This document shows, piece after piece, positions 1 to 9,610 of a stretch of 39,904 nucleotides of DNA. Under the pieces are notes generated by a model. That model was not told the DNA's origin, did not search any database, and worked only from the letters and a program-made list of their open reading frames with translations. Each line of letters begins with the position of its first letter. The first letter of the stretch is position 1. The translations under genes and the position numbers were made by a program. This stretch comes from Nitrosospira sp. GTDB lineage: Bacteria > Pseudomonadota > Gammaproteobacteria > Burkholderiales > Nitrosomonadaceae. The DNA is taken from assembly GCA_013450215.1 (NCBI GenBank), contig JACDSH010000003.1:1-39904 (forward strand), given 5' to 3'.

Positions 1-4
1 GACG

Positions 5-39
5 ACCGGACAGATGTCGCGCTACAGAACCGGACAGAT
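5..39. repeat. Short direct repeat, possible mobile-element end
   Basis: The 11-mer ACCGGACAGAT occurs at 5-15 and again at 29-39, a 24-base period, right at the window edge. Spaced short repeats like this are often transposase-binding sites near the end of an insertion sequence. No transposase gene is visible because the window starts here, so the family cannot be named. Confidence 0.3.
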
Positions 40-143
40 CATGAACTCTCAACACGCTTAAAAAAATACCATGCGACTCCTCAATTAATTTGGCAGAATG
101 TACCCTATCGTTGTAGTTGTTCCTTAATGAGGGGGAGATCAGG

Positions 144-1487
144 ATGAAATATCAGAGCTTTCAAGAGTTCGGCACTTACATCGCAGAGCGTAATCCAGGC
201 CAGCCAGAGTATCTACAAGCGGTAGTTGAAGTGATGGAGAGTCTCTGGCCCTTCATCACCAGTCACCCACGTTATGCCGAGCACGGTCTGCTAGACCGCT
301 TGATCGAGCCAGAACGGATTGTCATGTTCCGCGTATCTTGGGTCGATGACCACGGCGAAGTAAAAGTGAACCGTGGCTACCGGATCCAACACAGCTCTTC
401 AATCGGACCCTACAAGGGCGGCACCCGTTTTCATCCTTCGGTCAATCTGTCCATTCTCAAGTTTCTGGCCTTCGAACAGACCCTCAAGAATTCCCTGACC
501 ACGCTGCCGATGGGCGGCGGCAAGGGCGGCGCTGATTTTGATCCTAAGGGGCGTAGCCCCGGAGAGGTGATGCGTTTCTGCCAGACCTATATGAGCGAGC
601 TATTTCGCCATATCGGTTCTGACACCGATGTACCTGCAGGTGATATCGGTGTCGGTGGTCGGGAGGTCGGGTTCATGGCCGGGATGATGAAGAAACTCTC
701 TAACCGTTCTGATGCCGTCTTTACTGGCAAGGGATTGAGTTTTGGGGGGTCACTCATCCGACCAGAGGCCACAGGCTACGGAACGGTATACTTTGCTGAG
801 GAGATGCTTAAACACACCGGTCGCTCTTTCGATGGTCTACGGGTCTCCGTCTCGGGCTCCGGCAATGTCGCTCAATATGCTGTGGAGAAAGCAATGTCAC
901 TGGGGGCTAAGGTGGTTACAGTCTCCGACTCGAGCGGCACGGTTGTTGACGAACAAGGATTTACTTCAGAGAAGCTGGCCATCCTGATGGAAGTGAAGAA
1001 TCACCTGAGGGGACGTGTCAAAGACTATGCTGAAAGGGCGAAGGTAAATTTTGTTGCAGGTGAACGGCCTTGGCATGTTCCGGTTGATGTGGCCTTACCG
1101 TGTGCGACCCAGAACGAGCTGGATGAGAAGGATGCATCCACCCTGATCAAGAATGGGGTGATCTGCGTAGCCGAAGGGGCCAATATGCCCTCCACAGCAG
1201 AGGCTGTGAAACTATTTGAGCATAGCAAGGTTCTATTCGCTCCGGGCAAGGCCAGCAATGCAGGCGGGGTTGCGACCTCTGGCCTAGAGATGAGTCAGAA
1301 CGCAATGCGACTCTCCTGGTCAAGAGAAGAGGTTGATGAGCGCTTACTAGAAATCATGAAGGCGATACACCGGTCCTGCCTTCAGTACGGACAACGCAAA
1401 GACGGCAGCGTCAGCTATGTGGATGGTGCCAACGTAGCCGGCTTCGTCAAGGTTGCAGATGCGATGCTGGGTCAGGGCGTGATCTAA
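144..1487 (+). CDS. gdhA: NADP-type glutamate dehydrogenase
   Basis: It reversibly aminates 2-oxoglutarate to glutamate in the cytoplasm, linking carbon and ammonium assimilation. The 447-residue length equals that of the E. coli GdhA family. The substrate region KGGTRFHPS starts at about residue 91, and the glycine-rich LPMGGGKGG carries the catalytic lysine at about 127. It is followed by DVPAGDIGVGGREVG, and a Rossmann SGSGNVAQ lies in the second half. I chose the ATG at 144 over a TTG at 117 because a GGGGGAG Shine-Dalgarno sits just upstream and the shorter protein matches family length. The gene stands alone and converges with the dehydrogenase gene on the other strand, sharing 4 bases at the stops. 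Confidence 0.95.
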   Translation: MKYQSFQEFGTYIAERNPGQPEYLQAVVEVMESLWPFITSHPRYAEHGLLDRLIEPERIVMFRVSWVDDHGEVKVNRGYRIQHSSSIGPYKGGTRFHPSVNLSILKFLAFEQTLKNSLTTLPMGGGKGGADFDPKGRSPGEVMRFCQTYMSELFRHIGSDTDVPAGDIGVGGREVGFMAGMMKKLSNRSDAVFTGKGLSFGGSLIRPEATGYGTVYFAEEMLKHTGRSFDGLRVSVSGSGNVAQYAVEKAMSLGAKVVTVSDSSGTVVDEQGFTSEKLAILMEVKNHLRGRVKDYAERAKVNFVAGERPWHVPVDVALPCATQNELDEKDASTLIKNGVICVAEGANMPSTAEAVKLFEHSKVLFAPGKASNAGGVATSGLEMSQNAMRLSWSREEVDERLLEIMKAIHRSCLQYGQRKDGSVSYVDGANVAGFVKVADAMLGQGVI

Positions 1488-2848
1488 CGGATCCAAATCG
1501 ACTTAACATTCACAAATTCGCGAATGCCGTGGGAGGAAAGCTCCCGGCCAAAACCGGATGACTTGATCCCTCCAAAGGGCAGCCTCGGATCGGATCTAAC
1601 TATCCCATTGATGAAACTACTGCCGGCATGTACTTGCCGAGCAATCTTCTCCGCTCGTATCGAGTCACAACTCCAAATACTGGATCCCAATCCAAAACGA
1701 GTGTCATTGGCAATATGTATGGCCTCACTCTCATCTGTAGCTCGGATCACGATCGCCACCGGCCCGAATAACTCTTCATGGTAAGCACGGGTCTTTACCG
1801 TGACTCGGTCGAGTATTGAGGGTGAGTAGAATGCGCCCTCCCCCGAGATGGGTTTGCAACCGAGTAGCGCTTCTGCACCTTGTGCAATCGAGTCACACAC
1901 CTGCAGATGTAGATACTCCCTCAAATCAAGACGCGCAAGAGGACCCATTTGGATATTCTCACTCAACGGATCACCCATCTTAAGATCTCTCGTTTTTTGC
2001 ATAAAAATGGACACGAACTCGTCTGCAATTTCTGCAACGGGGATGATCCTCTTGGCGGCGATACAAGACTGCCCGCAATTCTGAAAACGTGATTTCACTG
2101 CATTGGTCGCAGCCAATTCCAAATCGGCATCTTTCAGAATGATGAATGCATCCGATCCACCCAACTCTAGTACACACTTCTTAAGATGCTGTCCGGCATG
2201 GGCGGCGACTACACGACCCGCAGCCTCAGAACCAGTGATCGTCACCGCATGAACATGACGGCTCGCAATGGCCTCGACCACATCAGCAGACTCAATCATG
2301 AGGGTGGTAAAGAGAGATGCTGGGAATCCCGCATTGAGAAATAATTGTTCTATCGCCAGTCCGCATTGAGGCACATTAGAAGCATGCTTCAGGACACATC
2401 CATTCCCCGCCATCAGAGCAGGTGCGGAGAAACGAATCACCTGCAGGAACGGGAAATTCCACGGCATCACGCCCAGCACCACGCCAAGCGGTTGATATGA
2501 TACATAACTCCTACTGGCCTCAGTCTGGGCCATCTCATCGCGCAAGAAATTCTGGGCATGTACCGCGTAGTAGTCGCAGATAAGTGCGCATTTCTCCACC
2601 TCATCGTAGGCCTCTCGTATCGGCTTACCCATCTCGATCGAGATCATCCTGCCATAATCAGCCGCACGCTCTCGAAGTAGTCTGGCGGCACAATTCATCT
2701 TTACCACACGCTCATCGAAGCTGGTCTGCGACCATTTCTGCTGGGCAATGTCAGTCTGCTGCAGCGCGGTGGCAAGATAATGACTATCCCAACTAGTGTA
2801 TGTCTTAACGATCTTATTGGTCGCCGGGTTCAGACTGATATAAGGCAT
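1484..2848 (-). CDS. sad: Succinate-semialdehyde-type aldehyde dehydrogenase
   Basis: This is an NAD(P)-dependent aldehyde dehydrogenase of the Sad/GabD type, expected to oxidise succinate semialdehyde to succinate. At 454 residues it is close to E. coli Sad (YneI). The PWNFP motif is at residues 129-133, the general-base glutamate is in ELGGSDA (about 228), and the nucleophilic cysteine is in NCGQSC (about 262). An AGAG-GATA stretch upstream may serve as a ribosome site. The gene lies beside gdhA, so a role in the glutamate/GABA branch is plausible, but substrate specificity within this superfamily is hard to assign. The symbol is by family resemblance. Confidence 0.8.
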   Translation of the reverse strand: MPYISLNPATNKIVKTYTSWDSHYLATALQQTDIAQQKWSQTSFDERVVKMNCAARLLRERAADYGRMISIEMGKPIREAYDEVEKCALICDYYAVHAQNFLRDEMAQTEASRSYVSYQPLGVVLGVMPWNFPFLQVIRFSAPALMAGNGCVLKHASNVPQCGLAIEQLFLNAGFPASLFTTLMIESADVVEAIASRHVHAVTITGSEAAGRVVAAHAGQHLKKCVLELGGSDAFIILKDADLELAATNAVKSRFQNCGQSCIAAKRIIPVAEIADEFVSIFMQKTRDLKMGDPLSENIQMGPLARLDLREYLHLQVCDSIAQGAEALLGCKPISGEGAFYSPSILDRVTVKTRAYHEELFGPVAIVIRATDESEAIHIANDTRFGLGSSIWSCDSIRAEKIARQVHAGSSFINGIVRSDPRLPFGGIKSSGFGRELSSHGIREFVNVKSIWIR

Positions 2849-2962
2849 GATGTGCTATCCTCTAGATAAAATTTTAAGGGTAACAAGGGAGCCTGAATTA
2901 ATTAGGGGGTTGCTTGCCGCTCGCCTCCCTCGTTCCACTTTATTATCTTAATATAGCAGTCC

Positions 2963-4909
2963 ATGAAAAAGTCTCTACAAGTAATATTATTACTGGCTTT
3001 GACTGGAGCAGCTTTTGCCAGCCAGGACGAAGATTTCATGGCTGCCCGTCAGGCATTCCAGTCCGGGAACGCTGCCCGCCTGGAGACTCATGCCAAACGT
3101 TTGCAGGGGCATGTGCTGGAGCCGTATGCATCCTACTACCAGTTAAGTCTTTATCTGGAAAATGCCCGCCCTGATTCAATCAAAAAATTTACCTCTCAAT
3201 ACCGGGATAGCTCACTCTCTGATCGGCTACACAGTGAATGGTTAAAGAGCCTGGGTAAGAAACAGCAGTGGGATCTATTCGCCGCAGAGTATCCGGCCCT
3301 AATTAACAAGGATACTGAGCTCATCTGTTATTCCCTGCAGCAGCGCATCTCATCCGGTGATGAGACCGCAATGATTGAAGCTCGCCCTCTGTGGTTTAAC
3401 GCCCACGACCTGCCAAAGAGCTGTACCCCGCTCTTTGAAGCGCTCTCTTCAACCGGTCTAGTCACCACAGAAGATGTATGGACACGTCTAAGGCTGACCC
3501 TTGAGGCAGGCAACGTGAGCGTTGCAAAGCATGTGAATCGCTACCTCCCGAATGGTCAATCGATCAATGACCATAGACTGAATGAGGCCACCAGCAACCC
3601 TCTGCGCTACTTGGACCAACACCGTCACGAGATCAAGACCCGTGCCGATCGTGAGACTGCACTCTATGCACTAATACGTCTACTCCGGAGCGGCCCAGAT
3701 CAGGCCTTTGCATACTGGCCCAAGGTCCGTGACCGTTTCGATCCCTCGGAGCAGTCCTACTTCCTCGGACATCTAGCAAGTCAGGCGTCAAGACGGCTTG
3801 ACCCACGTGCTTTGGGCTGGTTTCAGCGGTCTGCAGAAACCCACCCTGCAGCACCCCTCTCAGACGTCCAACTCGCCTGGCAAGTCCGGGCAGCTCTGCG
3901 TGCTTCTGATTGGAAGACCGTCCTCAGAAGTATCGATACTATGTCCGCCGCAGAACAGCAGTCTGGCGTGTGGCGTTATTGGAAGGCACGTGCGCTCAAG
4001 ACTGCGGGCAAGAATATAGAGGCCAATGCGCTCTTGGCACCCCTCAGCTCTGAACACAATTTTTATGGCCAACTGGCCGAAGAGGAGATCGGGATTGTGA
4101 TCGGTACCGCGGATGAGCCCTATAAAGCAGGGCCCAAGGAGATTACCGCGATCCAGCAGTTGCCTGGAATCCAGAGGGCTCTTGCCCTATATCGTCTTAA
4201 TCTGCGTAACGAAGGGGTGCGAGAATGGAACTGGAGTATCCGAGGCTTCGATGACCGGCGCCTACTCGCTGCAGCAGAGGTAGCTCGTCGCAGCGGGATC
4301 TATGACCGAGCCATCAGCACTGCTGACCGGACCGTGCATCTGCATGACTTTAGTCTGCGCTTTCTCACCCCACACCGCGAAACCATGCAAGGCCACCTTC
4401 AGCAACAGCAATTGGATGAGGCATGGGTATACGGACTCATCCGCCAGGAGAGTCGTTTCATTAATGATGCCAAGTCCAGTGCTGGGGCGATGGGTCTGAT
4501 GCAACTAATGCCCGCCACTGCGGGATGGGTGGCGAAGAGAATGGGTATTAAGAACTACCACCACGGTTTGGCCAACGAAGTGAGTACCAACCTAGCCCTG
4601 GGAACCTACTACCTCAAACACGTCCTAACCTCACTCGATAACCAGCCATTACTGGCCTCGGCAGCTTATAATGCCGGCCCCGGGCGTGCCCGGCGGTGGC
4701 GAGACACAAAACCGCTAGAAGGCGCGATTTATGCTGAGACCATCCCCTTCACCGAGACGCGCGACTACGTTAAAAAGGTCTTAAGTAACTCGATGTATTA
4801 CGCCAGCACACTCGGCCACCGGACCCAGACTCTGCAGTATCGTCTCGGTGTGGTTGCACCCAAATCATCTGCAAATAATTCACCCGAAGGGGGAGACCCA
4901 TCACCATGA
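2963..4909 (+). CDS. slt: Soluble lytic murein transglycosylase (Slt70 type)
   Basis: It cleaves peptidoglycan glycan strands in the periplasm, forming 1,6-anhydromuropeptides. The 648 residues match Slt70. An N-terminal signal peptide ends near residue 20 (ALTGAAFAS). A long alpha-helical superhelical region follows, and the C-terminal SLT domain has the catalytic glutamate in RQESRF (about 496). The GAMGLMQLMPATA motif and the AAYNAGPGR motif follow it. The stop overlaps the next start by 4 bases (ATGA), so it heads an operon with the NDUFA9-like gene and cca. No strong Shine-Dalgarno precedes the ATG. Confidence 0.93.
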   Translation: MKKSLQVILLLALTGAAFASQDEDFMAARQAFQSGNAARLETHAKRLQGHVLEPYASYYQLSLYLENARPDSIKKFTSQYRDSSLSDRLHSEWLKSLGKKQQWDLFAAEYPALINKDTELICYSLQQRISSGDETAMIEARPLWFNAHDLPKSCTPLFEALSSTGLVTTEDVWTRLRLTLEAGNVSVAKHVNRYLPNGQSINDHRLNEATSNPLRYLDQHRHEIKTRADRETALYALIRLLRSGPDQAFAYWPKVRDRFDPSEQSYFLGHLASQASRRLDPRALGWFQRSAETHPAAPLSDVQLAWQVRAALRASDWKTVLRSIDTMSAAEQQSGVWRYWKARALKTAGKNIEANALLAPLSSEHNFYGQLAEEEIGIVIGTADEPYKAGPKEITAIQQLPGIQRALALYRLNLRNEGVREWNWSIRGFDDRRLLAAAEVARRSGIYDRAISTADRTVHLHDFSLRFLTPHRETMQGHLQQQQLDEAWVYGLIRQESRFINDAKSSAGAMGLMQLMPATAGWVAKRMGIKNYHHGLANEVSTNLALGTYYLKHVLTSLDNQPLLASAAYNAGPGRARRWRDTKPLEGAIYAETIPFTETRDYVKKVLSNSMYYASTLGHRTQTLQYRLGVVAPKSSANNSPEGGDPSP

Positions 4910-5847
4910 AAATCAGAAAAGTCTGCATCATAGGTGGCAGCGGTTTTGTTGGTAAACATATCGCTCACTGGTTGACCGCAGAGGAGATCTCTGTACGGAT
5001 TGCCACCCGTCATTACGAGCACGCCCGTGAGATGCTGGTACTTCCGACAGCGAGCGTGATGGAAGCGAATGTACACAATGATGCCGAGCTCGATCGGTTG
5101 CTGACTGGGATGGATGCAGTCATCAACCTGGTTGGAATACTGCATGGTAATTTTACAGAATCGCATATCGACCTGCCACGCAAGATAGTTGCTGCATGTC
5201 ACCGTAATGGCGTCTCACGTCTGGTACATATGAGCGCGCTTCATGCCGATACGAACGGCCCCAGCGATTATCTGCGCTCAAAAGGTGAGGGCGAGAAGAT
5301 TGTACAGTCCTCGGATTTACAGACAACCGTCTTCAGACCATCGGTCATCTTCGGCCCCGGAGACTCCTTTCTCAATCTCTTTGCCGGCCTAGTGAAACAG
5401 ATGCCTCTGATTCCACTGGCATCCCCGAATGCCAAATTCCAACCGGTCTTTGTAGAGAATGTAGCGCAGGCATTTGTTGCAAGCCTCTCTGACCACACGA
5501 CCTTCGGACAGCAATACGACTTATGCGGACCCAAGGTCTACAGTCTGCGTGAACTGGTTGAGTATGTGGCACTGACCACTGGGCGAGATCTCACCGTCAT
5601 CGGGCTGAGTGACAGACTCTCCTATCTGCAGGCACTGTTAATGGAGTGGCTGCCCGGCAAGCTCATGACCCGTGACAACTATTATTCGATGAAGGTAGAC
5701 AGCATCTGCGACTGCGCCGGTAGCGGCAACCTTTCGAACGTATTCGGAATTCGCCCGACCCCATTGGAAGAGATAGCCCCTCTCTATCTGGCATTGCAAC
5801 GACCACGCGATCGGTATACCCGTTTCCGCGATCAGGCGCGACGATAA
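4906..5847 (+). CDS. NDUFA9-like NAD(P)-binding protein (atypical SDR)
   Basis: This 313-residue atypical short-chain dehydrogenase/epimerase has GGSGFVGKHI at residues 9-18 for nucleotide binding. Conserved MSALHAD and Y-L-R-S-K segments follow, as in the complex I NDUFA9-like family. The canonical active site appears reduced, so a binding, chaperone or quinone-related role is as likely as catalysis. It overlaps slt by 4 bases and precedes cca by 11, so the three are probably co-transcribed. The substrate is unknown. Confidence 0.8.
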   Translation: MKIRKVCIIGGSGFVGKHIAHWLTAEEISVRIATRHYEHAREMLVLPTASVMEANVHNDAELDRLLTGMDAVINLVGILHGNFTESHIDLPRKIVAACHRNGVSRLVHMSALHADTNGPSDYLRSKGEGEKIVQSSDLQTTVFRPSVIFGPGDSFLNLFAGLVKQMPLIPLASPNAKFQPVFVENVAQAFVASLSDHTTFGQQYDLCGPKVYSLRELVEYVALTTGRDLTVIGLSDRLSYLQALLMEWLPGKLMTRDNYYSMKVDSICDCAGSGNLSNVFGIRPTPLEEIAPLYLALQRPRDRYTRFRDQARR

Positions 5848-5858
5848 ATAGCTATCCC

Positions 5859-7091
5859 ATGAAGATTTATTTAGTAGGCGGTTCAGTTCGAGACGAGCTG
5901 CTAGGTCTCCCCATCAAGGACCACGATTACGTCGTTGTTGGATCCACTCCGGAGGAGATGACACGCCTCGGCTACCGCCCAGTGGGTAAGGACTTCCCGG
6001 TATTTCTCCACCCCCAAAACCACGAGCAGTACGCTCTGGCCCGCACCGAGCGCAAGATCTCACGCGGCTATAAGGGCTTTGAAGTCTACGCCGCTCCAGA
6101 GGTCACTCTGCAAGAGGATCTGGCACGTCGTGATCTGACCGTCAATGCCATTGCCAAGGATCAGGACGGCAACATCGTCGACCCATTTAACGGCGTCTCT
6201 GACCTCAAGATCGGCATGCTGCGCCACGTCAGCCCAGCCTTCAGTGAGGACCCTGTGAGGGTCCTTCGGACCGCTCGTTTTGCTGCACGATTCGGCTTTC
6301 GCATTGCCCCAGAAACACTCTCTCTGATGAATGAGATGGTACGCAATGGTGAGGTTGATGCGCTGGTGCCGGAGCGGGTGTGGCAAGAGCTTGCGCGCGG
6401 ATTGATGGAGAGTAAGCCCTCACGCATGTTCTATGCATTACGTGAATGTGGTGCTCTCGCACGTATCTTGCCAGAAGTGGATGTCTTGTTCGGCGTACCC
6501 CAACCATTGCAACATCATCCAGAAATTGATACCGGTTTGCACAGTATGATGGTGGTCGATCATGCCGCCTTAAAGAATTATTCCTTACCTGTACGTTTTG
6601 CAGCGCTTACTCATGACCTCGGTAAGGGGGCGACACCACCTCATGAGTGGCCGCAACATACCGGGCACGAGACTCGTAGCGTACAGCTGGTCAAGGATCT
6701 CAGCGATCGTATCCGCACTCCCAACGCCGAGCGTGATCTGGCCCTACTAACTGCTCGGTATCACGGAGATGTGCATCGGGCGGCGGAACTACGTCCTGAT
6801 ACCATTGCAGACATGCTTCAGTCGGTAGATGCTTACCGCAAACCGGACCGCTTCGAAGAATTTATGCAGGCCTGTGAGTGCGACTTCCATGGTCGACCCG
6901 GTTATGCTGAGCGACCCTACCCTCAGTCGGAGCGTTTACGTAGTGCATTCATCGCCGCCCGAAGCGTCGACGCAGGGGCCATTGCCGCTGAACTATCCAG
7001 TACCATTAGCGACCCCAGTCTCCTCTCCCCCGCTATCAACTCACGGATCCGCGAGACCCGCACCGCCGCAATCAAAGCAAGGCTGCTGTGA
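5859..7091 (+). CDS. cca: Multifunctional CCA-adding tRNA nucleotidyltransferase
   Basis: It adds or repairs the 3'-terminal CCA of tRNAs. The head domain has GGSVRD at residues 7-12 and the metal-binding aspartates in KDHDYVV (21 and 23). RRDLTVNAIA follows, and EDPVRVLRTARFAARFGF forms the neck. The C-terminal half carries an HD phosphohydrolase domain (THDLGKG, His252-Asp253). The 410 residues and the HD domain match the gammaproteobacterial/betaproteobacterial multifunctional class. It is the third gene of the slt operon, and no terminator is evident after it. Confidence 0.95.
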   Translation: MKIYLVGGSVRDELLGLPIKDHDYVVVGSTPEEMTRLGYRPVGKDFPVFLHPQNHEQYALARTERKISRGYKGFEVYAAPEVTLQEDLARRDLTVNAIAKDQDGNIVDPFNGVSDLKIGMLRHVSPAFSEDPVRVLRTARFAARFGFRIAPETLSLMNEMVRNGEVDALVPERVWQELARGLMESKPSRMFYALRECGALARILPEVDVLFGVPQPLQHHPEIDTGLHSMMVVDHAALKNYSLPVRFAALTHDLGKGATPPHEWPQHTGHETRSVQLVKDLSDRIRTPNAERDLALLTARYHGDVHRAAELRPDTIADMLQSVDAYRKPDRFEEFMQACECDFHGRPGYAERPYPQSERLRSAFIAARSVDAGAIAAELSSTISDPSLLSPAINSRIRETRTAAIKARLL

Positions 7092-7306
7092 TTCCAGATC
7101 GCCTTAATGAGACCACAAATCATCGCGTTGCCATTGTGTATCTGAGAATGATCATTCAAAGAGATAAAGAATGAAATAATGAAGAGGAAGCGAGTGAATA
7201 CTCCTTTGGTGTCGATCAAGATCCCTGTACATTGATCGTGTGTGACTGCCCCGTTATCCATTGCAAGACAACATAAACCTAAGCGCCCTGTCATAAGTAA
7301 CGATCA

Positions 7307-8305
7307 GTGATAGAAATAAATAGCCCACTCCCACAAGACTTCTCCACACTGCCCCCTGACCGCGTATTGGACGCGGTGGAGAGCGTAGGATTTCGCAGCG
7401 ACGGTCGCCTACTAGCACTCAACAGCTACGAAAACCGCGTCTACCAGATCGGACTTGAAGAGGGCGCTCCACTGATTGCAAAATTCTATCGGCCGAAGCG
7501 ATGGACCGATGCGGCCATACTTGAGGATCATTCCTTCGTGCAAGAACTGGTCGATCACGAGATTCCGGTGGTGCCGGCGATGTTACTGAATGGAAAGACA
7601 CTGCACACTTTTGAGGGGTTCCGGTTCTCTGTTTTCCCAAAACATGGTGGCCGCGCACCCGAACTTGAAGGCCGCTCGACACTTGAATGGATGGGGCGAT
7701 TCTTGGGGCGCATTCACGCGATCGGTTCCCTCAAACCATATCAAGAACGTCCCACTCTAGATATCAAGAGCTTTGGTGAACAACCGCGCGATTATCTGCT
7801 TTCTCATGAGTTCATTCCGGCCGATCTCGATACAGCCTATCGCAGCGCAGTCGACCTGGCACTTGATGGTGTACGGCACTGCTTTACCCGTGCGGGTGAG
7901 GTGGCTAGCCTACGCTTGCACGGAGACTGCCATGTAGGTAACGTGCTATGGACGGATCAGGGTCCTCACTTCGTAGATTTTGATGACAGTCGAATGGGAC
8001 CTGCGGTGCAGGATCTATGGATGCTATTGTCGGGCGACCGCGCCGATATGGTCCGTCAATTAACCGATGTACTGGCCGGGTATGAAGACTTCTGTAATTT
8101 CAATGAAAGAGAACTTCACCTGATCGAGGCACTGCGGACCCTACGACTGATCCATTACGCGGCATGGCTCGCATACCGCTGGGATGACCCCGCCTTCAAG
8201 CAGGCATTCCCCTGGTTTAATACCCAACGGTATTGGCAGGACCGCATTCTCGAATTGCGTGAACAGATTGCACTGATGGATGAGCCGCCTCTATGGCAGG
8301 CATAA
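7307..8305 (+). CDS. srkA: Stress response kinase A (YihE/SrkA)
   Basis: This is a Ser/Thr protein kinase of the aminoglycoside-phosphotransferase fold, known in E. coli for protection against stress-induced death. It is 332 residues long, close to E. coli SrkA. The N-terminal SYENRVYQ is typical of the family, the catalytic loop is HGDCHVGN (His205, Asp207), and the metal-binding motif is VDFDDSRMG (Asp224). The start is a GTG whose position matches the N-terminus of relatives, and only a weak ribosome site is visible. A 7-base inverted repeat lies at 7213-7219/7232-7238 in the gap before it. Confidence 0.88.
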   Translation: MIEINSPLPQDFSTLPPDRVLDAVESVGFRSDGRLLALNSYENRVYQIGLEEGAPLIAKFYRPKRWTDAAILEDHSFVQELVDHEIPVVPAMLLNGKTLHTFEGFRFSVFPKHGGRAPELEGRSTLEWMGRFLGRIHAIGSLKPYQERPTLDIKSFGEQPRDYLLSHEFIPADLDTAYRSAVDLALDGVRHCFTRAGEVASLRLHGDCHVGNVLWTDQGPHFVDFDDSRMGPAVQDLWMLLSGDRADMVRQLTDVLAGYEDFCNFNERELHLIEALRTLRLIHYAAWLAYRWDDPAFKQAFPWFNTQRYWQDRILELREQIALMDEPPLWQA

Positions 8306-8353
8306 ATCATCGACTCTGAAGGGATCCAGAATCTCTCTCAAAATAAAATCGGC

Positions 8354-8758
8354 ATGACTAATCAGCCCATTCTTTGCCCTTGCGGAAACGCCAATAAAGA
8401 ATATACCGACTGCTGTGCCGGCTATCTGAAAGGTTGTAAGGATCCTACTACTGCAGAAGCATTAATGCGTTCTTGATACACCGCATACACGCTCGGGAAT
8501 GAAGATTATCTACTCTCGACCTGGCATCCAAGCACCCGCCCGGATTCACTTAAACTGGCGGATGGCCCTCACAAGAAATGGTTAGGGCTACGCATCAGTC
8601 GTCATGAACAGACCGGGAAAGATCATTCAGTTGTAGAGTTTGTCGCACGCTACAAGGTGGGAGGGCGCGCCCACCGGCTGCATGAGATCAGCCGGTTCGT
8701 TCGTGAGTCTGGGAGGTGGTTCTATGTGGATGGCGTTACACCGACCGAAACAGGTTGA
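8354..8758 (+). pseudogene. ychJ: YchJ/UPF0225-like SEC-C protein gene interrupted by TGA
   Basis: Reading from ATG 8354 gives a YchJ-family protein of 134 codons with one in-frame TGA at 8474-8476 (codon 41). The SEC-C zinc motif CPCGN with a later DCC is intact before it. The reading resumes directly with YTAYTLGNEDYLLSTWHPST, which is typical of the family. Relatives normally have arginine here (MRSRYTAY), so a single CGA-to-TGA transition explains the stop. The rest of the frame is clean to the TGA at 8756, which suggests recent inactivation, a sequencing error or, least likely, readthrough. It abuts the RIO kinase stop with no gap. Confidence 0.85.
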
Positions 8759-9610
8759 CTAGCGCGTCATTGATGCACGATAAAGCTGCCTTGCCTCCTC
8801 CTCCTTGAGAGTGTCGTTAATCTCACGCATCACCCCCTTCATATCGACCGGTTTCTCGACACGCTCGAAGTACCCGGTCAGGACACTCTCCGGGCGGAGT
8901 TGGTTCTTTTGGTAGAGAGACCACATCTCCATACCATAGTTAGTCGTCAACAACTCGGGTGCAAATCGGCCAAAGTAAATAGCCAGATTTTCAACATCCC
9001 GGAGCAGCATCTTGCAGGCCTGGTTGTTGGCAGCTGCATCGATTGCCTGAGGAAGATCGATGATGACGGGTCCTTCGGTATCAACCAGTATGTTGTATTC
9101 TGATAAGTCACCATGCACCACCCCAGCGCAGAGCATACGCACTACCTGAGTGATCAGTATGCGGTGGTACTCACGTGATAGCTCTGGGGTGAGCATCAGG
9201 TCATTCAGCCGCGGCGCAGCGTTCCCCTCGCCATCGGTCACGAACTCCATCAACAGCACGCCCTCATGAAAGTTATACGGTTTAGGAACGCGCACACCTG
9301 CAGCTGCAAGGCGGTACAGGGCATCTACCTCTGCGCTCTGCCAGGCCTCCTCCTGTGCCTTTCGTCCATAACTGGTTCCCTTCTCCATAGCCCGAGCGCG
9401 GCGACTATTCTTCACCTTGCGGCCTTCGGTATAGTCGGTACTTTGGCGGAAGCTACGCTTATTGGCCTCTTTGTAAATCTTTGCGCAGCGTACTTCTTCT
9501 CCGCAGCGGACTACGAAGACTGCAGCCTCTTTTCCGCTCATCAGTTGCCGAATGACCTCGTCAACTAGGCCATCCTGGATTAATGGTTCAATTCTCTTGG
9601 GGGGTTTCAT
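8759..9610 (-). CDS. RIO1-family serine protein kinase
   Basis: This atypical protein kinase has 283 residues. A likely ATP-binding lysine is in CAKIYKE (about 44). The family segment STDYTEGRKVKNSRRA is at about 57-72, the catalytic loop HGDLSEYN is at 166-173, and the metal-binding IDLPQAID has its aspartate at about 185. Archaeal and eukaryotic Rio1 proteins act in small-subunit ribosome maturation. The bacterial members are much less understood, so the target is unknown. The gene is convergent with the broken ychJ and followed upstream by a 532-base gap. Confidence 0.85.
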   Translation of the reverse strand: MKPPKRIEPLIQDGLVDEVIRQLMSGKEAAVFVVRCGEEVRCAKIYKEANKRSFRQSTDYTEGRKVKNSRRARAMEKGTSYGRKAQEEAWQSAEVDALYRLAAAGVRVPKPYNFHEGVLLMEFVTDGEGNAAPRLNDLMLTPELSREYHRILITQVVRMLCAGVVHGDLSEYNILVDTEGPVIIDLPQAIDAAANNQACKMLLRDVENLAIYFGRFAPELLTTNYGMEMWSLYQKNQLRPESVLTGYFERVEKPVDMKGVMREINDTLKEEEARQLYRASMTR

